Shown here: positions 1-5,701 of the stretch, in pieces | Layout: each line of letters opens with the position of its first letter | Position numbering within the stretch: the stretch's first letter is position 1 | NCBI GenBank assembly: GCA_903944295.1 | Contig: CAJARA010000076.1 | Span: 1-35,382, forward strand | Length of the DNA: 35,382 nucleotides | Reading direction: 5' to 3' | From: an uncultured Chloroflexota bacterium | GTDB taxonomy: Bacteria; Chloroflexota; Limnocylindria; Limnocylindrales; Limnocylindraceae | Notes under the pieces: generated by a model | Database searches by the model: none | Seen by the model: the letters and a program-made list of their open reading frames with translations, nothing else | Told to the model about the DNA's origin: nothing | Program-made: the position numbers and the translations under genes

Positions 1-443
1 CTGAGCGTCTTACGGAAGAAGGTCTGATCTAGTTCGCGCCAGAGCTTCTCGCCGCGACGCATGAATGCTGGGATCCCCGCCGCATCACGCGGATCGAGCG
101 CCCCGAAGCTTGCGGCGAGTTTGGTGAGATCGCTTGATGTCTCCAGAACGCTGCCGTCCGCAAAGAAGGTGCGCGATGCTGGCTCAACGGGGAGGAGGGT
201 CAGATCGTCGCTGCGCGTTGCGCCAGCGGCGGACCAGAGCTGATCGAAGAGTTCGGGGAGGGTGAAGATCGTGGGGCCGCTATCCCAGCGGTATTGCCCG
301 ATCTCGCGTCGACCCATCTTGCCGCCAGGACGCGTGCCGCGCTCAATGACGGTGACGTGGACGCCGGCGGCTGCGAGGCGAATGGCGCTGGCAAGGCCGG
401 CGAGCCCGGCACCAACAACAACGACGCGCTTCTTGCTGGTCAC
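1..443 (-). CDS. CrtI-type FAD-dependent desaturase/oxidoreductase, N-terminal part
   Basis: This is the N-terminal part of a flavoprotein that runs off the left edge of the window, so its C-terminus is not seen. The start is GTG at 443, overlapping the stop of the upstream prenyltransferase as GTGA. That makes it too short and too unconventional for the ORF track. The protein begins TSKKRVVVVGAGLAGLASA, a dinucleotide-binding GxGxxG Rossmann motif. An acidic strand end (VIERG) and PGGKMGRR follow, as in phytoene desaturases. The stretch DSGPTIFTLPELFDQLW closely resembles the substrate-domain start of CrtI/CrtD/CrtN proteins. The family oxidises or isomerises carotenoid backbones at the membrane using FAD. 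Coupling to a UbiA prenyltransferase supports a carotenoid or isoprenoid role. The exact reaction (phytoene desaturase, hydroxyneurosporene-type or C30) cannot be set from 147 residues. Confidence 0.8.
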   Translation of the reverse strand, partial: MTSKKRVVVVGAGLAGLASAIRLAAAGVHVTVIERGTRPGGKMGRREIGQYRWDSGPTIFTLPELFDQLWSAAGATRSDDLTLLPVEPASRTFFADGSVLETSSDLTKLAASFGALDPRDAAGIPAFMRRGEKLWRELDQTFFRKTL

Positions 444-1378
444 GCTCGTTGGCGGGCGCGGAGTGCGGATCGGCCCACGGATGCACCGAGGGCGATCAGT
501 GTGCCAACGATTGCCACGGCTCCCGCTGCCACTGCCGATTCAAAGGGAACCTGCAGCAGGACGAGCATGGTGATGGATGCGCCGATCAACACGTTAGTAA
601 TCAGGAAGAGTCGATAGAGCCTGCGGCCCGCTTCGCCCGTTGCATCGCGACCGATCAGTGAGAGCGAGAGGTAGGGGAGCGCCACGGCAAATGCGAGCGG
701 TGAGCCGGCGATGCTCGCCGCACCGAGTCCAACCAGCACGAACCATGCGGCGGAGAAGATGGCGGTGTTGCGCCGCCCTAGCAGGACGGCGATGGTGCGC
801 ACGCCCGCGGCGGCATCTTCGTCGCGATCGGTGATGGTAGTCAGCGCATGTGCGCCGATCCCCCAGGCGGCGAAGACGAGCACGTGTGGTGCAACAAGGT
901 CGCCCCCGCCCGCGGCGTGGATTCCCACCTGGAGTGGGATCGCATAAAGAACATTGGTGAGCGAATCAAGGATCGGTCGCCCTTTTAGGCGCGTAGGCGG
1001 AGCGTTGTAGGCGGCCGAGAGGATCAGCAGCAGCCCGAGCGAGGCGAGCGTGAGCGGTGGGAACTGCGTTGCGGTGAAGGCGAGGAAGGGGAGCAGCAGG
1101 AGAGTGCTAACGATCGCGTGCTTTGCGAGGAGTGGCTTCGGCGTCAGGGCGCCCTCAACGCCACCCTTGCGCGGGTTGCGCGCGTCAGTCTCAAAGTCGA
1201 AGTAATCGTTTGGTGCATGAAGGAAGTAGTTATACGGAAAGAGGAAGAAGGCGAAGAGGACCAGGTCGCTCGGCTGCAGTGCGCCGCGCGTGGCGAGGAG
1301 GCCCCAGAGGAGTGGCATGGAGGTGTTGAGCCAGAGGAGTGGCCGCGAGATCTCGACCGCTTTGGTGATGTTCTTCAT
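440..1378 (-). CDS. UbiA-family prenyltransferase (candidate lycopene elongase)
   Basis: A polytopic membrane prenyltransferase of 312 residues that transfers a prenyl chain to an acceptor. The first Mg-diphosphate motif is N57-D58-xx-D61-xxx-D65 (NDYFDFETD). The second lies in the ITDRDEDAAAGVRT segment. About eight hydrophobic helices follow the usual UbiA spacing. The N-terminal ISRPLLWLNTSMP resembles actinobacterial and archaeal lycopene elongases, which add C5 units to make C50 carotenoids. The coupled CrtI-like gene fits that. Other UbiA roles (quinone, geranylgeranylglyceryl or chlorophyll-type) remain possible. The ORF track extends 54 residues further, but the extension overlaps the divergent gene and is not UbiA-like. 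I chose ATG at 1378 because a TACGAT -10 box ends exactly 6 nt before it, which predicts a leaderless mRNA. Confidence 0.8.
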   Translation of the reverse strand: MKNITKAVEISRPLLWLNTSMPLLWGLLATRGALQPSDLVLFAFFLFPYNYFLHAPNDYFDFETDARNPRKGGVEGALTPKPLLAKHAIVSTLLLLPFLAFTATQFPPLTLASLGLLLILSAAYNAPPTRLKGRPILDSLTNVLYAIPLQVGIHAAGGGDLVAPHVLVFAAWGIGAHALTTITDRDEDAAAGVRTIAVLLGRRNTAIFSAAWFVLVGLGAASIAGSPLAFAVALPYLSLSLIGRDATGEAGRRLYRLFLITNVLIGASITMLVLLQVPFESAVAAGAVAIVGTLIALGASVGRSALRARQRA

Positions 1379-1384
1379 AGGCCC

Positions 1385-1390
1385 ATCGTA
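1385..1390 (-). promoter_or_regulatory. -10 box TACGAT for leaderless ubiA-like mRNA
   Basis: TACGAT on the minus strand is followed by GGGCCT and then the ATG at 1378. The 6-nt spacing puts the expected transcription start at or next to the A of ATG. No ribosome binding site lies between. The -35 region is not convincing. Confidence 0.55.
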
Positions 1391-1401
1391 GGGGAGGCGG
1401 C

Positions 1402-1407
1402 TACACT
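1402..1407 (+). promoter_or_regulatory. -10 box TACACT for the J-domain gene transcript
   Basis: TACACT lies 8 nt before the ATG of a seven-codon ORF at 1416 and faces away from the ubiA-like promoter. The two divergent starts are only 37 bases apart, so the two -10 boxes share one very short intergenic region. Assignment rests on position and motif only. Confidence 0.4.
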
Positions 1408-1415
1408 TAGTCGCT

Positions 1416-1439
1416 ATGTCGAATGAGCAGCAACCATGA
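1416..1439 (+). CDS. Seven-codon leader ORF (MSNEQQP)
   Basis: ATG at 1416 opens a seven-codon ORF, MSNEQQP, whose TGA at 1437-1439 overlaps the ATG of the J-domain gene as ATGA. A TACACT -10 box lies 8 nt upstream, so this ATG would be at or within about two bases of the mRNA 5' end. The arrangement would let ribosomes load on the leaderless start and re-initiate on the real gene, which has no good ribosome site of its own. The product need have no function. Translation is inferred from layout. The ORF is too short for coding statistics. Confidence 0.4.
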   Translation: MSNEQQP

Positions 1440-2143
1440 AGCGCGGCGACCGTAGTCCGCACGAGGTGCTCGGCCTGACGCCTGGGGCGAGCGCCGAGGA
1501 GATCCGTGGCGCGCGCCGGCAGCTCGCTCGCACGCATCACCCTGACAACTTCTCTGGCGACGCGGCGGGGGCGCGGAAGGCGACCCGTGAGATGGCGCTG
1601 ATCAACGCCGCCGCCGAGGCCTTGCTAGCCGAAGCCTGGGCCGCCGAAGATCCCGCCACGGTGGTGCCGCCACGCGGTGGGCACCGCCCTGAGGCGCCGG
1701 TGACCGGTCGCGTGGAGCTCCCGAACGCGCCGCGCTTCAACGCGCGCACCAGCGAGCCAACGAGTGTGAACTGGCGACCAGAGGCGCCGTGGCCAACGCG
1801 CCCCGCCGCACGACCGAGCGGTCCACTCCCCGGCACACCAGCGGGACCGGTGCGACGCCGCGTCGACCCAGCCGCCGCACTGCGCCCACGCATCTCACTC
1901 GAAGCGGCACGCGAGTTTCTCTTCGCATTCGGTCGCTACGCCGGACTCACCGTTGGTGATGTTGCGCTGCGCGACCCTGGTTATCTCGCCTGGTGCATTG
2001 ATAACGTGCGCCGCGATCCAGATCTTGTGCAAGCGGCGGATCTTGTGCTGACGCAGCTGATGGAGGAGTACGGCATGGAGCGCCCAGCGCGTGGCAGCCT
2101 GCACCGACCATCGCCAGTCGGATTCGATGGAGTCTCCGACTGA
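1436..2143 (+). CDS. J-domain protein with C-terminal ExoX-C/DUF3820-like domain
   Basis: A 235-residue protein with two recognisable ends. Residues 7-64 form a J domain with the diagnostic HPD at 35-37 (THHPDNFSG), which stimulates Hsp70 ATPase activity. The middle (about 75-150) is proline- and arginine-rich and probably disordered. The C-terminal part, around FAFGRYAGLTVGDVALRDPGYLAWCIDN, matches the FGKYKG...DPxYLxW pattern of the exodeoxyribonuclease X C-terminal/DUF3820 small domain. It lacks the glycine-rich and zinc regions of true DnaJ, so it is a class C J-protein. Its stop overlaps the lipoprotein start as TGATG, so the two are co-expressed. The client or nucleic-acid partner is unknown. 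Confidence 0.8.
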   Translation: MKRGDRSPHEVLGLTPGASAEEIRGARRQLARTHHPDNFSGDAAGARKATREMALINAAAEALLAEAWAAEDPATVVPPRGGHRPEAPVTGRVELPNAPRFNARTSEPTSVNWRPEAPWPTRPAARPSGPLPGTPAGPVRRRVDPAAALRPRISLEAAREFLFAFGRYAGLTVGDVALRDPGYLAWCIDNVRRDPDLVQAADLVLTQLMEEYGMERPARGSLHRPSPVGFDGVSD

Positions 2144-2733
2144 TGCGCCGCGTCACGCTCCTTCTTGCGATCGTGTTGGCGGGTGGCGTTGCTGTTGGTT
2201 GTGCACCGAGCACGCCGCCTGACGGGAGTCTCCCCTGCGATCCGAGCATTGACTCACAGCGCGCGGCGGGCTTTGACACCGTACTGGAGGCGACAGTGCC
2301 ACTTGCGGCGTTTGATGGGAGTCCAATCACCGTTGACTCTGGACGCGAATGCTCAGAGAAGCGCCTCGGACCACTCTGGGGTGCTGGAGTTCGCGAGCTG
2401 CGATCTGCTGGCGGCATCTTTGACCTTGGGAGCGAGACGGGGTATTCCGTTGTCACCTACCGCGCCAACGAGCTAACGCTCGACGCGCTTGCCTACGCCT
2501 TTCAGCGTGGCGCATCAACCGGCCGCAAGACACAGGACATCCAGATTGAGAAGGTGAGCGTTGGTGTATGGCCTGGTAGCCGCATGACGCTGCTCAACGG
2601 TGATCATCGTCAGGTGATCGTCCTCTTCCAGGTACCTGGCGAAGCTGGTCAGGTGCGCGGGCTGCTCACCTCGGATCTCTCCAACGCCACGATCACCGAA
2701 CTTCTTGCGCGATACGAACTCGCGCTGAAGTAG
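2143..2733 (+). CDS. Predicted lipoprotein of unknown function
   Basis: A 196-residue protein starting MRRVTLLLAIVLAGGVAVGCAPSTP. It has a basic N-terminus, a hydrophobic stretch and a cysteine at residue 20 in a loose lipobox (VAVGC), which suggests a lipid-anchored extracytoplasmic protein. The mature part has two further cysteines (near PCDPS and ECSEKR) that could form a disulfide. I do not recognise the fold. The ATG overlaps the upstream J-domain gene by one base, and the transcript appears to end at the hairpin just downstream. The neighbouring thioredoxin is convergent and not in the same operon, so no functional link is implied. Confidence 0.7.
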   Translation: MRRVTLLLAIVLAGGVAVGCAPSTPPDGSLPCDPSIDSQRAAGFDTVLEATVPLAAFDGSPITVDSGRECSEKRLGPLWGAGVRELRSAGGIFDLGSETGYSVVTYRANELTLDALAYAFQRGASTGRKTQDIQIEKVSVGVWPGSRMTLLNGDHRQVIVLFQVPGEAGQVRGLLTSDLSNATITELLARYELALK

Positions 2734-2738
2734 CGAGC

Positions 2739-2761
2739 CGCGCGCGTCTATATCGCGCGCG
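2739..2761. terminator. Hairpin between convergent genes, likely bidirectional terminator
   Basis: CGCGCGCG and CGCGCGCG are separated by TCTATAT, giving an 8-bp GC stem with a 7-nt loop. It sits in the 29-base gap between the lipoprotein stop and the trxA stop on the other strand. The plus-strand tail is only weakly T-rich (CTTATTT), so efficiency is uncertain, but the position is what a shared terminator should have. Confidence 0.55.
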
Positions 2762-2762
2762 C

Positions 2763-3101
2763 TTATTTAGCGGCGAGTTCTTTCAGGCCGAAGCGCGACT
2801 CGAGCTGCTCCGCGGTCTGGAATCCAACTGCGCCAACTGGCTGCGCGCCAGCGCCCTTGAAGAAGGCGATCGTTGGAATCGACATGATGTTGAAGGCGCG
2901 CTGCAGGCTTGGATTCTCGTCAACGTTCACCTTGACGATGTCGACCGTGCCGTCGTACTGCGCGGCGAGCTTCTCAAGCTCTGGGGCGACCAGCTTGCAT
3001 GGGCCGCACCATGGGGCCCAGAAGTCCACGATCACTGGTCGTGGGGAGTTGGCGACATCCGCCTCAAACGATGCATCAGTGGTGTGCTTGATCTCCGCCA
3101 T
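2763..3101 (-). CDS. trxA: Thioredoxin
   Basis: A 112-residue cytoplasmic dithiol-disulfide oxidoreductase of normal length for TrxA. The redox centre is W31-C32-G33-P34-C35-K36 (APWCGPCKLVAPELE). The buried aspartate (VDFWAPW) and the cis-proline loop (SIPTIAFFKGA) are present. It would be reduced by thioredoxin reductase and pass electrons to ribonucleotide reductase, peroxiredoxins and other targets. The ATG at 3101 is preceded by GAGGGAGAG as ribosome site. It is monocistronic. A TAGAAT -10 box on the minus strand would give a leader of about 40 nt containing a 6-bp GC hairpin. Confidence 0.95.
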   Translation of the reverse strand: MAEIKHTTDASFEADVANSPRPVIVDFWAPWCGPCKLVAPELEKLAAQYDGTVDIVKVNVDENPSLQRAFNIMSIPTIAFFKGAGAQPVGAVGFQTAEQLESRFGLKELAAK

Positions 3102-3123
3102 GCTCTCCCTCGCCTTCGCTACT

Positions 3124-3139
3124 GGCGGCTAGCGCCGCC
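3124..3139 (-). promoter_or_regulatory. GC hairpin in the trxA 5' leader
   Basis: GGCGGC-TAGC-GCCGCC forms a perfect 6-bp stem with a 4-nt loop in the predicted trxA leader, 22 nt before the start codon. It sits just inside the predicted 5' end, so it could stabilise the mRNA. A regulatory role is only a guess. Confidence 0.3.
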
Positions 3140-3149
3140 GCTCCCGCTC

Positions 3150-3155
3150 ATTCTA
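3150..3155 (-). promoter_or_regulatory. -10 box TAGAAT for trxA
   Basis: TAGAAT on the minus strand lies about 50 bases before the trxA ATG, within the 100-base gap shared with the divergent mutase subunit. No clear -35 is seen at the usual spacing. Confidence 0.35.
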
Positions 3156-3189
3156 CCGACGATCGGCTCCTAAGGCAGCCGCCCGCGGG

Positions 3190-3195
3190 TAGGAT
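3190..3195 (+). promoter_or_regulatory. -10 box TAGGAT for leaderless mutase-subunit mRNA
   Basis: TAGGAT is followed by GCGGGT and then ATG at 3202. The 6-nt spacing predicts transcription starting at the start codon, and no ribosome site is present. It is the same geometry as five other gene starts in this window. Confidence 0.55.
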
Positions 3196-3201
3196 GCGGG
3201 T

Positions 3202-3609
3202 ATGGCTGAACGTACCGCTCCGATCCGCGTCCTGATCGCCAAGCCGGGCCTGGACGGCCATGACCGTGGTGCCAAGGTGCTGGCGCGCGGCCTGCGCGAC
3301 GAGGGCTTTGAGGTGATCTACACCGGAATCCGCCGCACCACGGAGGCGATCATCGCCGCCGCCATTGAAGAGGATGTTGACGTGGTCGGCTGCTCGATCC
3401 TCTCTGGCGCACACGCCACCCTCCTCCCAAAGGTTGTCGCTGGACTCCGCGACGCTGGCGCTGCCGATGTCTTGGTTGTAGCTGGCGGCATCATCCCTGA
3501 AGAGGATCGCGCCGGACTTCAGGCGGCGGGGATCGCCGCCATCTTCGGCCCAGGGAGCACCATTGCGGAGATTGCCACCTACCTACGGGCGCATGTCCGA
3601 AGTAACTGA
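3202..3609 (+). CDS. Cobalamin-binding small subunit of methylmalonyl-CoA (or related) mutase
   Basis: A 135-residue stand-alone B12-binding domain. The DxHxxG motif is D18-x-H20-xx-G23 in KPGLDGHDRGAKV, where the histidine is the lower axial ligand of cobalt. The second motif, SILSGAH, and the third, VVAGGIIPEED, are present as in the C-terminal domain of methylmalonyl-CoA mutases. In two-subunit mutases this protein pairs with a separate catalytic subunit for radical carbon-skeleton rearrangement (succinyl-CoA/methylmalonyl-CoA, or isobutyryl- or ethylmalonyl-type). The catalytic subunit is not in this window. The next gene, MeaB, overlaps by 17 bases and is the dedicated chaperone, which supports the call. 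The exact acyl-CoA substrate cannot be told from this subunit. Confidence 0.88.
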   Translation: MAERTAPIRVLIAKPGLDGHDRGAKVLARGLRDEGFEVIYTGIRRTTEAIIAAAIEEDVDVVGCSILSGAHATLLPKVVAGLRDAGAADVLVVAGGIIPEEDRAGLQAAGIAAIFGPGSTIAEIATYLRAHVRSN

Positions 3610-4516
3610 TCAGCACGGCGCCGCACTGCGCACCACACGCGAGCTCGCCCAGGCGATCAGTAGCGTTGAGCGCGGCGGTCCGGCGGCAGATGCGCTGATT
3701 CAGACGGCGCTGACACGACTCGCCAGCGAGCGAAGTCAGAACGCGGTGGTGATCGGCGTTACCGGAGCACCAGGCGCAGGGAAGAGCACCCTTGTCGGCG
3801 CACTCGCGGAACGTGCACGTGCGGCCGGCCGTCGCGTTGCGATCCTCGCCGTTGACCCGTCTTCTGTACAGAGTGGCGGCGCACTCCTTGGTGATCGCGT
3901 GCGCGTTGAGGAGCGGCCGGGGGATGAGGGTCGCTTCGTTCGCTCCATTGCTACGCGCGGCAGCGGTCGCTCGCTCTCGCACACCGCCGCCGCAGCGTCG
4001 CTCCTTGTTGAGGCGGCAGGATTCGATCTTGTCTTTATTGAGACGGTTGGTGCAGGCCAGGCGGATCTCGGCATCGTGCGCCTTGCCGACCTTGTGCTGC
4101 TCGTTGAAGGACCAGAGGGTGGCGATGAGGTGCAGGCGATGAAGGCGGGCCTCCTTGAATCGGCGCACCTTGTTGTGGTCAACAAGTCTGATCGCCCAGG
4201 CGCCGATCGCGCCGTTGAGCGACTCCGCTCCGGCCTAGCGCTCGGTCACGATGCGCCGGAAGTACTGCTTGCGTCAGCGGTTGATGGGAGCGGCGTCGCT
4301 GAGCTACTTACTGCGCTTGAAGGACTCGCCGTGACGCGGAGCGGCGGCGGTCTACAGCGCCGCATTGCGGCGCACCTCGCCGCTGCGGTGGAGGCGCGCG
4401 CCGCGCTGCGACTTCGCGACGCAGAGTCAGATGGTCGCCTTGCCGCGCTTGCGCAGAGCATTGCAACCGGCGAGCGCCCGCTGAGTGGCGCCGTTGACGA
4501 ACTTCTGAAGGGCTAG
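3593..4516 (+). CDS. meaB: MeaB/ArgK-type G3E GTPase, mutase chaperone
   Basis: A 307-residue G3E-family GTPase that loads and protects the adenosylcobalamin of acyl-CoA mutases. Visible motifs are the P-loop GAPGAGKSTLVGAL, the AVDPSS segment, the FIETVGAGQ switch and the NKSD base-recognition motif. A C-terminal helical dimerisation arm ends the protein, and the length is normal. ATG at 3593 was preferred over the upstream ORF start because family members begin shortly before this point. It overlaps the B12 subunit by 17 bases. Older annotations call such genes argK (LAO/AO transport ATPase), but the neighbouring B12 domain makes the mutase-chaperone role much more likely. Confidence 0.93.
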   Translation: MSEVTDQHGAALRTTRELAQAISSVERGGPAADALIQTALTRLASERSQNAVVIGVTGAPGAGKSTLVGALAERARAAGRRVAILAVDPSSVQSGGALLGDRVRVEERPGDEGRFVRSIATRGSGRSLSHTAAAASLLVEAAGFDLVFIETVGAGQADLGIVRLADLVLLVEGPEGGDEVQAMKAGLLESAHLVVVNKSDRPGADRAVERLRSGLALGHDAPEVLLASAVDGSGVAELLTALEGLAVTRSGGGLQRRIAAHLAAAVEARAALRLRDAESDGRLAALAQSIATGERPLSGAVDELLKG

Positions 4517-4532
4517 CGAGGCTTCCTTGTTG

Positions 4533-5477
4533 ATGCTTCGCACGGTCGTTGGGGCACTTCTCGGCACACTGCTCGCCCTCGCCGCCGGGGTTGGTGGCCC
4601 TGCACTCTCCCTCGACGCGCCGATTCCCGCCGCACGCTTTGTTGGTGCGGCGCCTGAGAGTGCACCGCTCGTCAACCTTGTCGTGCTCGGTGATAGCTAC
4701 GCGTCGGCGGCGACGCCGTTTGATCGCGGCACACTTGCTCTGCTCGGTGCGCCGAGCGTCTGCGCGCGTGGCCCCGCATGGCCGCGCCTTCTCAACCCAA
4801 CATCGATCCGCCTCTCGTTGACACACGTCTCATGCAGCGGCGCCGTGGTGCCAGATCTGATCGACCGCCGCATGCGCGCGAACGAGCCGGTGCAGATCCA
4901 GGCGCTGAGTGCGGAGACGGATCTTGTGATGCTCGGCATTGGCGGCAACGACACGGGCTTCAGTGAAGTCTTCTCCGCCTGTCGCTTTGAGGCGCCAGTA
5001 CGCTGTCGCGAGGTTGCCGATCAGATGGCGCCGCGTACCGCTGCGCTCAGTGGCACCCTGGTGCGCCTCTATCGCGAGGTGCTGCGCCGCGCGCCAAATG
5101 CGCTGGTGATCGTTGTCCTCTACGCCGACTCGCTTCCGCTCGCTGGTGAACCTGGGCTTGATGCATGCGCTGCGTTGCGCGCGCCAGGCGACGAGATCTC
5201 CGACGCGGACCTTCTGATTCTTGACGAGTGGGGGAGGGCGATCGGCGAGCAGGTGACCGGGGCGATTGCCACAGTTGCTGATCCTCGCTTGCGGACTGCT
5301 GACATGGCCGACGCCTTTGCGGGGCACAAGATCTGCGCAACGGAGCCCTGGCAGTGGGGGCGAGATGGCGACATCCCGTTCCATCCGAACGCAGCTGGCC
5401 ACGCCGCACTCGCCGCACGCCTCAGTCAGCTCTTGGACGGCCTGGAGGCGGACGGGGCGATTTCAGGGCGTCCCTAG
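4533..5477 (+). CDS. Secreted SGNH/GDSL-family hydrolase
   Basis: A 314-residue exported esterase or lipase-like protein. The N-terminus (MLRTVVGALLGTLLALAAGVGGPALS) is a signal peptide or membrane anchor. Block I is VVLGDSYAS with the nucleophilic serine. Block III is GIGGNDTGFSE. Block V is FHPNAAGHAAL with the catalytic Asp/His region (normally DxxH, here IPFHPN). Several cysteine pairs suggest disulfides, as in the Streptomyces SGNH esterases it resembles. Two TTG codons precede the ATG at 4533. I chose the ATG, with AGCGAGG upstream. It follows meaB by 16 bases and is probably co-transcribed, although its substrate and link to the mutase genes are unknown. Confidence 0.85.
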   Translation: MLRTVVGALLGTLLALAAGVGGPALSLDAPIPAARFVGAAPESAPLVNLVVLGDSYASAATPFDRGTLALLGAPSVCARGPAWPRLLNPTSIRLSLTHVSCSGAVVPDLIDRRMRANEPVQIQALSAETDLVMLGIGGNDTGFSEVFSACRFEAPVRCREVADQMAPRTAALSGTLVRLYREVLRRAPNALVIVVLYADSLPLAGEPGLDACAALRAPGDEISDADLLILDEWGRAIGEQVTGAIATVADPRLRTADMADAFAGHKICATEPWQWGRDGDIPFHPNAAGHAALAARLSQLLDGLEADGAISGRP

Positions 5478-5540
5478 CGCTTACTCGGCGACCCGTGACG
5501 CGCGCCCGGTACGCCGTGTGCGGCCAACGCCGCGCTCCAC

Positions 5541-5546
5541 TATCCT
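5541..5546 (+). promoter_or_regulatory. -10 box TATCCT next to tRNA-Lys
   Basis: TATCCT ends 7 nt before the first base of the tRNA. If used, the primary transcript would begin at or within a base or two of the mature 5' end. No -35 match is evident. Confidence 0.4.
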
Positions 5547-5553
5547 TCCGCGT

Positions 5554-5628
5554 GGGCCGGTAGCTCAGCGGTAGAGCAAGTGACTCTTAATCACTAGGTC
5601 GTGGGTTCGAATCCCACCCGGCTCACCA
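5554..5628 (+). tRNA. tRNA-Lys (anticodon CTT), CCA encoded
   Basis: All arms fold. The acceptor GGGCCGG pairs with CCGGCTC (one G-U). The anticodon stem is AGTGA/TCACT with loop CTCTTAA, giving anticodon CTT for lysine AAG codons. The T arm GTGGG-TTCGAAT-CCCAC is perfect. The discriminator is A and the CCA is encoded. The gene lies between the SGNH hydrolase and carA. Confidence 0.97.
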
Positions 5629-5643
5629 GGAGACTGGTTTCCT
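5628..5643 (+). terminator. Possible weak hairpin after tRNA-Lys
   Basis: AGGAGA-CTGG-TTTCCT can form a 6-bp stem with one G-U pair and a 4-nt loop, followed by TTCG. It overlaps the last base of the tRNA CCA. It may be a weak terminator or only a processing structure, since carA begins 58 bases later without an obvious promoter. Confidence 0.25.
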
Positions 5644-5701
5644 TTCGCGTCGATCCTGAGAGGTCGCAGGCGGTCCCGTGAGACCGGAGAGGAGTGAACG
5701 A

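Noticed and set aside
1379-1540. 54-residue N-terminal extension of the UbiA ORF in the track
   Set aside because: It runs through the divergent promoter and the J-domain gene start, and it has no UbiA similarity. ATG 1378 has a matching -10 box.
5671-5686. CGGTC-CCGTGA-GACCG hairpin before carA as a pyrimidine/arginine attenuator
   Set aside because: The stem is only 5 bp. There is no alternative antiterminator, PyrR-type motif or T-run, so I mention it only under carA.
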